Assembly (NCBI RefSeq): GCF_008710745.1 | Contig: NZ_VYSA01000001.1 | Span: 1,364,001-1,428,000, forward strand | Direction of reading: 5' to 3' | Source: Microbacterium rhizomatis | GTDB lineage: Bacteria; Actinomycetota; Actinomycetes; Actinomycetales; Microbacteriaceae | DNA length: 64,000 nucleotides | In this document: one piece after another, positions 8,784 through 17,001 of the stretch | Layout of the letters: each line of letters begins with the position of its first letter | How positions within the stretch are numbered: position 1 is the stretch's first letter | The notes under the pieces: model-generated | Told to the model about the DNA's origin: nothing | The model's database searches: none | The model's input: only the letters and a program-made list of their open reading frames with translations | Made by a program: the position numbers and the translations under genes

Positions 8784-10232
8784 TCAGCCGCCGGTCGACG
8801 GGGTAGCGGTGGGCGGGTGCAGCGTGTCGTGGATGAGCTGCTGGATGTAGCCGAAGTCGGGATCGAACTCGTCGATGCCCTGCGCGGGGGTGAGCTCGAT
8901 CGTCGTCACCGGCTGGGCCTTGGCCTTCACCGCGAGGTCCAGAAGCGTCGGCAGGAGGGACTGCGGCAGATCGGTCTGCAGGAGGTTGGCGCCGGCGTTC
9001 GCCACGTCCTGGAACCTCGTGAGCACGACCTCGGGGGTGAACTGCGCGAGGATCGCCTGCTGCAGTTCGCGCTGGCGGCGCATCCGGTCGAAATCGCTCG
9101 TCGTGTACCGCGACCGGGCGTACCACTGAGCCGTGTCGCCGTCCATGTGCTGAGGGCCGGCCTCGATCCAGCCGATCGCCCAGTCGTCGGCCGATTCGCC
9201 GTCGTACGTGGGGCCCCATCCCTCCGGGAGCCGCTCGGTGACGGTGATGTCGACGCCGCCGAGCGCATCCACGAGGGCCGCGAAGCCGTGCATGTCGAGG
9301 AAGACGTAGTACGGGATCTGGATGCCGAGGATGCCCTCTGCGGCGTCTTTGGTCGCCTCGATGCCCGGCTCGGAGCCGTTCGCGACGGCATCGGGATAGA
9401 GCGTGTTGCCGTCCTGACAGACCTCGACCTCGGTGCGGAGCTGGTTGATGCCGCTCCCCCACCCGCACGTGTCATCGGCGTGGCCGGTGTGACCGTCGGG
9501 GTACTTGTCCTGCATCGGGCCGGGTGCGAACGGGAAGTTCGGCATGTCGCGCGGGATGCCGGTGATGGTCGTCGCCCCCGTGGTGGCGTTCACCGAGACG
9601 ACCGAGATGCTGTCGAACCGCATCGAGTCGCGGCCCTCGCCGCTGTCGGCCCCGAGCAGGAGGATGTTGTAATAGCCGTCCGAGGGCGGGACCGACGGCG
9701 CGCTCGCACCGAAGATCGCACCCAGCGTGTCACGTGTCGTCCCGGCGACCTGCGAGGCGTAGACCGCCCCGCCGCTTGCGAGCACGAGTCCGGCGATCGC
9801 GACGAGAGCGACTCCGACGCGCGCGGCGGGCTTGGCCTTGACGAGCCGGACGAGACGGAGAGTGTCGATCGTCAGCACGACCCAGAGCACGGCGTACGCG
9901 AGGAGGAGGACCTGCGCGACCAGGAGGGCGAACCAGTTCGTCGCGATCGTGAGGAAGACCTGCTGCCAGAGGATGCCGCACAGTGCCGCCAGGACGACCA
10001 GCGTCCACATGACCAGCGTCGAGGCGAGCCCGAACCGGCCCAGGCGGCGATTGCCGGCGAGCACCTGCGCCGAGCCCGGGATGAGGAAGTTCATGCCGAC
10101 GAGCCACCAGGCCCGGCGCGTCATCACCTGGGGGGACGAGCTGTCGGGTCGGCGGAGCGGACGGGTCTCGAGCAACGGCACCGCCGGCGCGTGTCCGCCG
10201 GGGCGCGGACGGGGAGGGCTTGTGACGCTCAC
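8784..10232 (-). CDS. LytR-CpsA-Psr (LCP) family glycopolymer ligase
   Basis: 482 residues; GTG start overlaps the purE stop (GTGA). A cytoplasmic tail of about 45 residues precedes about four hydrophobic segments (residues 45-165), more than the single helix of many LCP proteins. The extracytoplasmic LCP domain has [38 protein letters not shown] and [23 protein letters not shown], matching the Asp/Arg residues that bind the polyprenyl-pyrophosphate donor and Mg. LCP enzymes attach wall polymers to peptidoglycan, so this one likely anchors the polysaccharide made by the downstream genes. A Pro/Thr tail ends the protein. Confidence 0.93.
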   Translation of the reverse strand: MSVTSPPRPRPGGHAPAVPLLETRPLRRPDSSSPQVMTRRAWWLVGMNFLIPGSAQVLAGNRRLGRFGLASTLVMWTLVVLAALCGILWQQVFLTIATNWFALLVAQVLLLAYAVLWVVLTIDTLRLVRLVKAKPAARVGVALVAIAGLVLASGGAVYASQVAGTTRDTLGAIFGASAPSVPPSDGYYNILLLGADSGEGRDSMRFDSISVVSVNATTGATTITGIPRDMPNFPFAPGPMQDKYPDGHTGHADDTCGWGSGINQLRTEVEVCQDGNTLYPDAVANGSEPGIEATKDAAEGILGIQIPYYVFLDMHGFAALVDALGGVDITVTERLPEGWGPTYDGESADDWAIGWIEAGPQHMDGDTAQWYARSRYTTSDFDRMRRQRELQQAILAQFTPEVVLTRFQDVANAGANLLQTDLPQSLLPTLLDLAVKAKAQPVTTIELTPAQGIDEFDPDFGYIQQLIHDTLHPPTATPSTGG

Positions 10233-10762
10233 AGCGACTCCTTCAGCCGGCGGTTCTTCTCATCGACCTGGGTTTCGAGCTCGCGGGCATAGGCTTCGAC
10301 ACGGTCGGCGAGAGCAGCATCCGCCACTCCCAGAATGCGCGCGGCCAACAGCCCCGCGTTCTTGGCACCCCCGATCGAGACCGTCGCAACCGGGATGCCG
10401 GCGGGCATCTGGACGATGCTGAGCAGCGAGTCCAGTCCGTCGAGCGTCGCGAGCGGGACGGGGACGCCGATCACCGGCAGAGCCGTGACGGAGGCCAGCA
10501 TGCCCGGCAGGTGCGCGGCGCCCCCGGCTCCGGCGATGATCACGCGGATGCCTCGCCCGCGAGCGTCACGGCCGTAGCGGATGAGCTTGTCGGGGGTGCG
10601 GTGCGCCGAGACGACCTCGACCTCGTGGGCGACGCCGAAGTCGGTCAGGAGCTGCGACGCGTCGCTCATGACGCGCCAGTCCGAGTCGGAGCCCATGACG
10701 ACGCCGACGAGGGGCGCGTCTGAGGAGTGCAGGGGCACGATTCCCGAAGCGGACGCAGTCAC
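10229..10762 (-). CDS. purE: 5-(carboxyamino)imidazole ribonucleotide mutase
   Basis: 177 residues. Converts N5-CAIR to CAIR in purine synthesis, acting after PurK. Class I PurE motifs are clear: [11 protein letters not shown] (19-29), VVSAHRTPD with the catalytic His (51-59), [17 protein letters not shown] (75-91) and the C-terminal [15 protein letters not shown]. The GTG start lies 6 nt after a TAGCCT box, so it probably has its own leaderless transcript even though purK is only 59 bp upstream. The gene overlaps the LCP gene by 4 nt, tying purine and envelope genes into one transcript. Confidence 0.97.
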   Translation of the reverse strand: MTASASGIVPLHSSDAPLVGVVMGSDSDWRVMSDASQLLTDFGVAHEVEVVSAHRTPDKLIRYGRDARGRGIRVIIAGAGGAAHLPGMLASVTALPVIGVPVPLATLDGLDSLLSIVQMPAGIPVATVSIGGAKNAGLLAARILGVADAALADRVEAYARELETQVDEKNRRLKESL

Positions 10763-10768
10763 CCGACC

Positions 10769-10774
10769 AGGCTA
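10769..10774 (-). promoter_or_regulatory. -10 box TAGCCT of purE
   Basis: TAGCCT, six bases, then GTG 10762. Suggests a second, leaderless transcript inside the purK-purE run. Confidence 0.5.
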
Positions 10775-10821
10775 TGGCGCGACCCTGGAAGAAGCCCGCA
10801 ACGGCGCGGCCGGACGCCGGA

Positions 10822-11958
10822 TCAGTCGCCGAAGAACGCCGCCGCGGCGCGGGCGCGATAGGCGACGTCGTCGAGGTCGTCCCCGGCGACGTTGACGTGC
10901 CCGACCTTGCGGCCCGGGCGGGGCGCCTTGCCGTAGGTGTGGATCTTCGCGGCGGGCTGGTCGACCATCGCGGCCGCGAACCGCTCATCGAGCGCACCTT
11001 CGGCCGGGCCGCCGAGGATGTTCACCATCACCGACCACGGCTGCGTCGGATCCGTGGCGCCGAGCGGCAGATCGAGCACGGCGCGCAGGTGCTGCTCGAA
11101 CTGACTCGTCGTGGCTCCGTCCTGCGTCCAGTGACCGCTGTTGTGCGGACGCATCGCCAGCTCATTCACGAGGATGCGGTCATCGGTGGTCTGGAAGAGC
11201 TCGACGGCCAGCATCCCGACGACGTCCAGACCGTTCGCGATCGCGACGCCGAGCCGGGCGGCCACCTCGAGAAGTCTCTCGCCGGCGTGCGGCGCGGGTG
11301 CGAGCACTTCGGCGCAGACGCCGCCGCGCTGGACGGTCTCGACCAGGGGGTAGGGCGTGGCCTGGCCCGACGGGCGGCGGGCGACCTGCTGCGCGAGTTC
11401 GCGCGAGAAATCCACGAGCTCCTCGGCGAGGAGCGATCCGCCCCGCCCGTCCTCGGCGAGCGCGGTGAACCAGTCATCGGCTTCGGCCCCGGATGACACG
11501 ACCCGCACGCCCTTGCCGTCGTAGCCGCCGCGCGGCGTCTTGACGACGGCCCGGCCGCCGTGCGCCGCGACGAACGCATCGAGCTCGGTGGCGTCCGAGA
11601 CCGCGGCCCACTCGGGCTGCGGCATCCCCAGCTCCGCCAGTCGTGTGCGCATCTCGAGCTTGTCCTGCGCGAATCGCAGCGCGTGCGGCCCGGGGTGCAC
11701 GGCGACTCCGGCATGGACGAGAGCGGCAAGGACGTCCTGAGGCACGTGCTCGTGGTCGAACGTGATCACATCGACGTCTCGGGCGAACGCGAGCACCGTG
11801 TCGGCATCGCGGTAATCGCCGACCGCGGTCGCGGCGAGGGACGCGGCCATGCCCGGCTCCTCGCCGAGGACCCGCAGCTCGACGCCGAGCTCCACGGCGG
11901 GAGCGATCATCATGCGGGCCAGTTGCCCGCCCCCGACGACTCCGACGCGCATGACCAT
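10822..11958 (-). CDS. purK: 5-(carboxyamino)imidazole ribonucleotide synthase
   Basis: About 378 residues, ATP-grasp enzyme making N5-CAIR from AIR, bicarbonate and ATP. Visible are VGVVGGGQLARMM at the N-terminus, the VVKTPRGGYDGKGVRVV ATP-grasp loop and LVNELAMRPHNSGHWT near the C-terminus, all typical of PurK. I start at ATG 11958 rather than the upstream ATG 11985 because GGAAAGGGG sits 7 nt before 11958 and the family begins with the GGGQ block. Partner PurE lies 59 bp downstream. Confidence 0.96.
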   Translation of the reverse strand: MVMRVGVVGGGQLARMMIAPAVELGVELRVLGEEPGMAASLAATAVGDYRDADTVLAFARDVDVITFDHEHVPQDVLAALVHAGVAVHPGPHALRFAQDKLEMRTRLAELGMPQPEWAAVSDATELDAFVAAHGGRAVVKTPRGGYDGKGVRVVSSGAEADDWFTALAEDGRGGSLLAEELVDFSRELAQQVARRPSGQATPYPLVETVQRGGVCAEVLAPAPHAGERLLEVAARLGVAIANGLDVVGMLAVELFQTTDDRILVNELAMRPHNSGHWTQDGATTSQFEQHLRAVLDLPLGATDPTQPWSVMVNILGGPAEGALDERFAAAMVDQPAAKIHTYGKAPRPGRKVGHVNVAGDDLDDVAYRARAAAAFFGD

Positions 11959-12041
11959 GGTGGTGCCCCTTTCCGACCCACCCATCTTCTCGCACCCGAG
12001 AGCGCGGCACGCGCGGTGGAGAGCCCGTGCGCGGTGGCCGG

Positions 12042-12608
12042 TCAGGCCGGCAGCGGCGGCATCGGCGGAATGCCGGGCAGCGCCTGAGCATCGCGATGGG
12101 CGAGGATCTGGTTCACCTCGACCTGATCGACGAGGGCCTCATGCACGAGTTCTGCGCTGGGGATGTTCGCCAGCACCATGGGCGCGTCGACCCCGTTCGA
12201 CAGCGTGAGCGTTCCGGCGCCCCACATCCGCTGCAGGATCCCGCGCCGCACCCCGATCGTGTACCCGCGCACGTGCGACAGCTCGCGACTGCGCTGGCCG
12301 AACAGCCCCGAGCGCTCCATGACCCGTCGCGTGGTGACGGTGAAGGTGTGGCCCCACCACAGGAGGAACGGCAGCACCACCGCCAGAACGACCACCACGG
12401 CGGCGGCGGTCAGCAGCATCCAATCCTCGAAAGGAGCGGGGAGGTTGCCGAGGAAGTAGCCGACGGCTCCGGCCACGGCGATCAGAACGATCGCCGACCA
12501 GAGCAGGCGACGCGCGTGCGTGCGGAACCGCGCGATGCGCAGTTCCGGCGTGGCGGCGCCCGGCCCGGGCAGGACGGGGCGTCCTCCGTAGGTCGTCGGC
12601 TGAGTCAC
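12042..12608 (-). CDS. PH-domain membrane protein
   Basis: About 188 residues. Two hydrophobic helices (around 36-55 and 65-85) are followed by a bacterial pleckstrin-homology-like (bPH2/YdbS-type) domain: HTFTVTTRRVMERSGLFGQRSRELSHVRGYTIGVRRGILQRMWGAGTLTLSN. Such proteins of unknown function are commonly found between purK and birA in Actinobacteria. The GTG at 12608 is chosen because a CACAAT box ends 6 nt upstream; an in-frame extension to 12683 is unlike the family. The C-terminus is Pro-rich. Function unknown; a membrane-linked scaffold or stress role is speculation. Confidence 0.85.
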   Translation of the reverse strand: MTQPTTYGGRPVLPGPGAATPELRIARFRTHARRLLWSAIVLIAVAGAVGYFLGNLPAPFEDWMLLTAAAVVVVLAVVLPFLLWWGHTFTVTTRRVMERSGLFGQRSRELSHVRGYTIGVRRGILQRMWGAGTLTLSNGVDAPMVLANIPSAELVHEALVDQVEVNQILAHRDAQALPGIPPMPPLPA

Positions 12609-12614
12609 TCCACC

Positions 12615-12620
12615 ATTGTG
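12615..12620 (-). promoter_or_regulatory. -10 box CACAAT of the PH-domain gene
   Basis: CACAAT, six bases, then GTG 12608. One mismatch to TANNNT, but the spacing matches other leaderless genes here. Confidence 0.4.
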
Positions 12621-12715
12621 CCGCCACCCGCCGACCCCTCGGTCGCCCCACGCCGCCCTCGGTGCGCTCGGCACCCTCGGCACCGTCGGTGCTGGCGGTG
12701 CGCGCGGTGCGCGAG

Positions 12716-13510
12716 TCAGCGCACGTGCACCACGTCGCCGGCGCCCACCGCCGTCTCGACCTCACCCGCGACGACCACGAGCCGGCCGTCCGGGTCGAGT
12801 CGCTGGGCGCGACCCTCGAGCGTCGCGCCCCCGGGGAGCGCCACCCTCACATCGGAGCCGATCGTGGTGCAGAGCGCCTCCATCTCGCCGAGGATCCCGG
12901 CCGCAGCCGCGTCCCCGCCGGCCGCGGCGAGCGCCGTCAGCTGCTCGTCGAGGGCGGTCAGGTAGGCGGCCAGCAGCGCATCGTCGTCGACCTCGAGCCC
13001 GAGGGCGGCGAACGACGTCGCCGTCGCCACGGGCAGGTCGGCCTGCGACATCGTCGTGTTCACGCCGGAGCCGATGACGACGACGTCCGGATGCCCCGCG
13101 ACCGCCTCAGCGAGGATCCCGCAGATCTTCGCCCCGTCGATCAGGACGTCGTTGGGCCACTTGAGACCCACCGAATGCCCCGTGCCGAGCACCTGTGCCG
13201 CCATCGCGCGGGTCATCGCCGCCCCGGCGATGAGCGGGATCCACCCGCGGCTCACCACGGGGATAGCCGCCACTCCCACCGCGACCGACACGGCCAGCGC
13301 CGTCCCGGCGGGGGCCGTCCATGTGCGGTCGAGCCGCCCGCGACCGTGCCGCTGGTCCGTGGTCAGCTCGAGCGACAGGTGCGGCCACGCGGCCGGGTCG
13401 GCGATGACACCGGCCACGACGTCGGCGTTGGTCGAGCCTGTGGCCTCGACCACCTGGACGCGAGGGCTGACGGCGGCGGAGCGGGGGTAGCCCGCGGCGG
13501 GGATCGGCAT
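12716..13510 (-). CDS. birA: Biotin--[acetyl-CoA-carboxylase] ligase
   Basis: 264 residues. Joins biotin to the acceptor lysine of biotin carrier domains, here most obviously the alpha chain encoded at 21035-22801. Motifs: ATGSTNAD, QRHGRGRLDRTWTAPAGTALAVSV (biotinyl-AMP site), GLKWPNDVLIDGAKICGILAE and IGSGVNTT, ending with the small C-terminal SH3-like domain. It lacks the N-terminal winged helix of E. coli BirA, so it should not repress transcription itself. ATG 13510 lies 6 nt after TAGGGT; the in-frame GTG 13516 would abut that box. It is divergent from accD. Confidence 0.96.
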   Translation of the reverse strand: MPIPAAGYPRSAAVSPRVQVVEATGSTNADVVAGVIADPAAWPHLSLELTTDQRHGRGRLDRTWTAPAGTALAVSVAVGVAAIPVVSRGWIPLIAGAAMTRAMAAQVLGTGHSVGLKWPNDVLIDGAKICGILAEAVAGHPDVVVIGSGVNTTMSQADLPVATATSFAALGLEVDDDALLAAYLTALDEQLTALAAAGGDAAAAGILGEMEALCTTIGSDVRVALPGGATLEGRAQRLDPDGRLVVVAGEVETAVGAGDVVHVR

Positions 13511-13516
13511 GCCCAC

Positions 13517-13522
13517 ACCCTA
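13517..13522 (-). promoter_or_regulatory. -10 box TAGGGT of birA
   Basis: TAGGGT, six bases (GTGGGC), then ATG 13510. Rules out the GTG at 13516 as start of a leaderless transcript. Confidence 0.55.
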
Positions 13523-13570
13523 CGCGGGGCCGGCGGGGACCGTCCGGCCTTGACACCCGTGCTCGCCGTC

Positions 13571-13639
13571 TGCAGGGAGCGCTGTGACGCACGGGTCAGG
13601 AGTGACGCACTCGCGTGCTACCGGCCCGAGCTCCCTGCA
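13571..13639. repeat. Inverted repeat between birA and accD
   Basis: Arms TGCAGGGAGC (13571-13580) and GCTCCCTGCA (13630-13639) match perfectly across a 49 bp spacer, which itself holds GTGACGCAC twice (13584-13592, 13602-13610). Lies in the 247 bp gap between the divergent birA and accD genes. Could be a regulatory site or a small palindromic repeat unit. Confidence 0.6.
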
Positions 13640-13693
13640 TACGGCCGGGGAGACCCCGCGCGGAGGGCGCCTTCGCACGACAGTCCACAGCGG

Positions 13694-13708
13694 AAGGCGC
13701 AACGCCTT
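13694..13708. promoter_or_regulatory. Small dyad upstream of accD
   Basis: AAGGCG-CAA-CGCCTT, perfect 6 bp arms, 36 bp before the accD -10 box. Possible operator in the -50 to -70 region. Confidence 0.35.
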
Positions 13709-13744
13709 GTATGCACCCTCCAACGTCAGCGCGAACCCCGCCGC

Positions 13745-13750
13745 TAGGGT
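13745..13750 (+). promoter_or_regulatory. -10 box TAGGGT of accD
   Basis: TAGGGT, seven bases, then GTG 13758. The palindrome at 13694-13708 lies upstream, 36 bp before this box. Confidence 0.55.
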
Positions 13751-13757
13751 GGAACGC

Positions 13758-15347
13758 GTGACCGATCAGCCCGACCTCTCGACCACCGCCGGCAAGATCG
13801 CCGACCTTCGCGCGCGCTACAACGAGGCCGTGGTGGACGCCGAGGCGGTCGCCCGCGCCAAGCAGGAAGCCAAGGGCAAGCTCACCGCCCGGCAGCGCAT
13901 CGAGCTGCTGCTCGATCAGGGCAGCTTCGTCGAGTTCGACGAGTACGTCCGCCATCGCACGACCGCGTTCGGTATGGATCGCAGCCGCCCCTACGGCGAC
14001 TCGGTCGTCACAGGGGTCGGCACGATCCATGGCCGCACGGTCGCCGTGTACGCCCAGGACTTCACGACCTTCGGCGGATCGCTCGGCGAGGTCGCGGGCG
14101 ACAAGATCATCAAGATCATGGAGTTCGCCACCCGCGGAGGCATGCCGATCATCGGGATGCTCGACTCCGGCGGCGCGCGCATCCAGGAGGGCGTCGTGGC
14201 CCTGGGCAAGTACGGCGAGATCTTCCGCCTCAACACGGCGGCGTCGGGCGTCATCCCGCAGATCTCGATCATCATGGGCCCGGCGGCCGGCGGTGCCGTG
14301 TACTCGCCCGCCCTCACCGATTTCGTCGTGATGGTCGACAAGACCAGCCAGATGTTCGTCACCGGCCCCGACGTGATCAAGACGGTCACGGGCGAAGACG
14401 TCGGCATGGAAGAACTCGGCGGGGCCTACACGCACAACACCCGCTCGGGCGTGGCCCACTATCTCGCGGAAGACGAGGACGATGCACTCGACTACGTCCG
14501 CACCCTCGTCGGCTTCCTCCCCGACAACAACATGGCAGAGCTGCCGGTGTACGAGACGAACTTCGAGTTCGAGACGACCGACTCGGATCGGGCGCTCAAC
14601 ACGATCATCCCCGACTCGCCCAACCAGCCGTACGACATCCACTTCGTCATCCGCCATCTCGTCGACGGCGAGGAGTTCCTCGAGGTGCAGCCCCTGTTCG
14701 CGCCGAATATCGTGATCGGCTTCGGGCGCATCGAAGGCCGCTCGGTCGGGATCATCGCCAATCAGCCGTCGCAGATGGCGGGCACGCTCAACATCGAGGC
14801 AGGCGAGAAGGCGAGCCGCTTCGTGAGATTCTGCGACGCGTTCTCGATCCCCATCGTGACCCTCGTCGACGTACCCGGCTACCTCCCGGGCACCGACCAG
14901 GAGTGGACCGGCGTCATCCGCCGCGGCGCGAAGCTGCTGTACGCCTACGCCGAGGCGACGGTGCCCCTCGTGACGGTGATCCTCCGCAAGGCGTACGGCG
15001 GCGCGTACATCGTGATGGGTTCCAAGCAGCTCGGCGCCGATGTGAACCTCGCATGGCCGACCGCGGAGATCGCTGTGATGGGTGGCCAGGGCGCGGTCAA
15101 CATCCTCTATCGCGGCGAGATCAAGCGCGCCGAAGAGGCCGGCGAGGACGTCGCGGCGGTGCGCACGCGTTTGGCCAACGAGTACACGTACAACGTGGCA
15201 TCCCCGTTCCTGGCCGCCGAGCGCGGCGAGCTGGACGGCATCATCGAGCCCGCGCAGACGCGCGTCGCGATCGCGAAGGCGCTGCGGTCGCTCCGCGGCA
15301 AGCGGGCGAGCCTGCCGCCGAAGAAGCACGGCAACATCCCGCTATGA
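13758..15347 (+). CDS. accD: Acyl-CoA (propionyl/acetyl-CoA) carboxylase beta chain
   Basis: 529-residue carboxyltransferase subunit, AccD5/PccB-like. It transfers the carboxyl group from biotin to acetyl- or propionyl-CoA, feeding fatty acid synthesis. Diagnostic stretches are [16 protein letters not shown] near the N-terminus, [37 protein letters not shown] (acyl-CoA side), and in the second half [13 protein letters not shown] and [19 protein letters not shown] (biotin side). GTG 13758 is 7 nt after TAGGGT; the frame stays open 174 nt upstream but those residues are not family-like. It overlaps accE by ATGA. Substrate choice between acetyl- and propionyl-CoA is not decided here. Confidence 0.96.
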   Translation: MTDQPDLSTTAGKIADLRARYNEAVVDAEAVARAKQEAKGKLTARQRIELLLDQGSFVEFDEYVRHRTTAFGMDRSRPYGDSVVTGVGTIHGRTVAVYAQDFTTFGGSLGEVAGDKIIKIMEFATRGGMPIIGMLDSGGARIQEGVVALGKYGEIFRLNTAASGVIPQISIIMGPAAGGAVYSPALTDFVVMVDKTSQMFVTGPDVIKTVTGEDVGMEELGGAYTHNTRSGVAHYLAEDEDDALDYVRTLVGFLPDNNMAELPVYETNFEFETTDSDRALNTIIPDSPNQPYDIHFVIRHLVDGEEFLEVQPLFAPNIVIGFGRIEGRSVGIIANQPSQMAGTLNIEAGEKASRFVRFCDAFSIPIVTLVDVPGYLPGTDQEWTGVIRRGAKLLYAYAEATVPLVTVILRKAYGGAYIVMGSKQLGADVNLAWPTAEIAVMGGQGAVNILYRGEIKRAEEAGEDVAAVRTRLANEYTYNVASPFLAAERGELDGIIEPAQTRVAIAKALRSLRGKRASLPPKKHGNIPL

Positions 15348-15622
15348 CCGGCACGAACGGCGGGACGGATGCCGCGCCCCACGCGGAAGCGCCCTTCGGC
15401 GATGCCGAACACGGCGATGGTTTGTCGATCGGCGTGCGACGGGGCGACCCCACACCCGAAGAGCTCGCCGCCCTCACGGCGGTCGTCTCGGACGCCTATG
15501 CGCGCGAAGCCGCGGACGCCGTAGCCTCCGATCCTCCGGGCATGTCGGCGTGGGCGGTGTCGCAGCGAACGCTGCGCATGCCGCTGCGCCGAGAGCTCGG
15601 ATGGAGCCGCTCGGCCTGGTGA
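15344..15622 (+). CDS. accE: Acyl-CoA carboxylase epsilon subunit
   Basis: 92-residue protein whose ATG overlaps the accD stop (ATGA). The middle reads [24 protein letters not shown], the conserved core of the small actinobacterial AccE subunits that bridge the alpha and beta chains, and the C-terminus has the usual W..R..R..L....W pattern ([23 protein letters not shown]). The N-terminal 30 residues are low-complexity and poorly conserved. It is expected to stabilise the carboxylase complex in the cytoplasm. Identification rests on position, size and core motif. Confidence 0.88.
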   Translation: MTGTNGGTDAAPHAEAPFGDAEHGDGLSIGVRRGDPTPEELAALTAVVSDAYAREAADAVASDPPGMSAWAVSQRTLRMPLRRELGWSRSAW

Positions 15623-15826
15623 CGCACGCGCACCGCGACCCGGCGCGGCGCGGCGTTCATCTGTCCCCCTGTTCAGCTGTCCCCCAAAGTACCTACAGAC
15701 GCCGATCGGCTCTCGTTCGATACTGGATGAGCTGGAACGCTTCTTGCGTTCGGTCGGTCTGTTCGGCTGCAGGGTTTGCCGGGCCAGATTCGGCCACGCG
15801 GACGGTTTTCGGGTAATCGTCCGCCA

Positions 15827-15859
15827 GGCGAGGGGTCGGCGGCTTCGCCGCCCCTCGCC
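15827..15859. terminator. GC-rich hairpin after accE
   Basis: Arms GGCGAGG / CCTCGCC plus inner GGCGGC-TTC-GCCGCC with a 4-nt bulge, followed by TCCTCTGTTT. Likely transcription end for accD-accE. Confidence 0.55.
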
Positions 15860-15870
15860 TCCTCTGTTTA

Positions 15871-15916
15871 CGCTTTCCCGCCCCGGTATTCCCTCCCCCA
15901 CCGGGGCGGGGAAGCG
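15871..15916. terminator. Second long hairpin, probably bidirectional terminator
   Basis: 16 bp arms CGCTTTCCCGCCCCGG and CCGGGGCGGGGAAGCG with one mismatch and a 14 bp loop. Placed 32 bp beyond the end of the minus-strand module and downstream of accE. Confidence 0.6.
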
Positions 15917-15948
15917 TTATCTCCGGCCTCCGCGGCGTCGGACCGGGG

Positions 15949-17001
15949 TCAGGCGTCCTCGCCCGGTGAATGCGGGATCTCGGCCCAGAGGTCGACGGCG
16001 TCCTCGTCGGACAGACCCGCGCCCGCGCCCGACCGGCCGACGACGGTCACGGCGATACGGTCGTGCGGAGACGTGCGGATGTACAGCCGGTCAGAGCTCG
16101 CGGATCTGAGCGTGTCCGCCAGGCGCGAGCGGATCTGGGTGAGCGAGCGCTCGTCGAGACCCTCGAGACCGCCCTCATCGAGCACGGTGACCGCCGTGCC
16201 GCGACGCCGCACGGCGTCCAGCTGCGCACGCACCTCATCGTCGAGCAGCCGCGGCCCCCGCAGCTCATCCCGCAGACGCCCCTCGGCGATGCGGGCCTCC
16301 AGCCGCTCGCCCTCGTCGAGCTCGCCGCCCGAAGCGACGGTGCGTGTCAGCACGGGACCGGCGACCACGAGGGCGCGCTGCACCTGCAGCCGGCGCTCGC
16401 GCTGCCGGACGGTCTGTGAGGCCTGCCATGCCGACGCGGCACGCTGCAGCGTCGCGAGGTGCGCGGCGTCGAGCGCGGCGCGGTCGAGGAGAACGATCAT
16501 CACCTGCGTTCCCGACACCCACACGATCGATCCGACGAGACCCAACGCGAGCGCAGGGAGGACTCCCATCCAGATCATGCTCTGAACGCCCATGATCACG
16601 ATGCCCGCCCAGGCCACCCACGGGCGCCGCCGTACCATGACGATCACCATCAGCACGCCGATGGCGCCGATCGCCCATGTCCCGTACGGTGCCGTGCGGA
16701 CGTCGGGACCGACGGCGAGCGCGATCGTCGTGGGCATGAGGACTGCGGCGGCGGTCGCCAGCACGCATGCCCAGATGGGCAACCGGTCAGGCGCGGGGAT
16801 CCCGGCCGGTGGTCCGGTCTCCTCGGCGGGCCGGCGGCGGTACTGGAAGAGGCAGAGCCACGCGGTGACGAGGTACAGCCCGGTCGTGGCGTACATGACC
16901 AGGGGGTACTGAACGGGGCCGGTCCAGTACAGACTCCGGCCCGCGAGGTACGCGGTGAAGGCGAACCCCAGAGCGGTCAGGACCTGTCGAACGCTGATCA
17001 T
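15949..17001 (-). CDS. Membrane protein with degenerate histidine-kinase-like tail
   Basis: About 350 residues. Six hydrophobic segments cover residues 5-185, followed by a charged cytoplasmic region. Topology and position resemble the sensor kinase encoded just upstream, but I see no phospho-accepting H-box and no N- or G-box; the end (RSRLADTLRSASSDRLYIRTSPHDRIAVTVVG) only faintly recalls an ATPase fold. ATG 17001 overlaps the kinase stop (ATGA), and GGAGG lies 11 nt upstream; an ATG at 17019 is also open. Inferred: a pseudokinase or accessory sensor partner of the two-component pair. It is last in the regulator-kinase-accessory transcript and faces accE tail to tail. Confidence 0.7.
   Translation of the reverse strand: MISVRQVLTALGFAFTAYLAGRSLYWTGPVQYPLVMYATTGLYLVTAWLCLFQYRRRPAEETGPPAGIPAPDRLPIWACVLATAAAVLMPTTIALAVGPDVRTAPYGTWAIGAIGVLMVIVMVRRRPWVAWAGIVIMGVQSMIWMGVLPALALGLVGSIVWVSGTQVMIVLLDRAALDAAHLATLQRAASAWQASQTVRQRERRLQVQRALVVAGPVLTRTVASGGELDEGERLEARIAEGRLRDELRGPRLLDDEVRAQLDAVRRRGTAVTVLDEGGLEGLDERSLTQIRSRLADTLRSASSDRLYIRTSPHDRIAVTVVGRSGAGAGLSDEDAVDLWAEIPHSPGEDA

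Larger units (their letters stand above)
15623..15948. other. 326 bp gap between convergent accE and the pseudokinase gene
   Basis: No convincing gene. It holds CTGTCCCCC twice (15661-15669 and 15677-15685), a small dyad GAACGC-TTCTT-GCGTTC (15735-15751), and two large hairpins (15827-15859 and 15871-15916). Confidence 0.6.

Noticed and set aside
13520..13723. Possible 67-residue gene between birA and accD on the minus strand
   Set aside because: Arg/Pro-rich sequence without motifs, lies across the inverted repeat, and has no start signal.
13596..15329. Long minus-strand frame opposite accD
   Set aside because: No family motifs, and accD is clearly coded on the plus strand; stop codons are rare by chance at this GC content.
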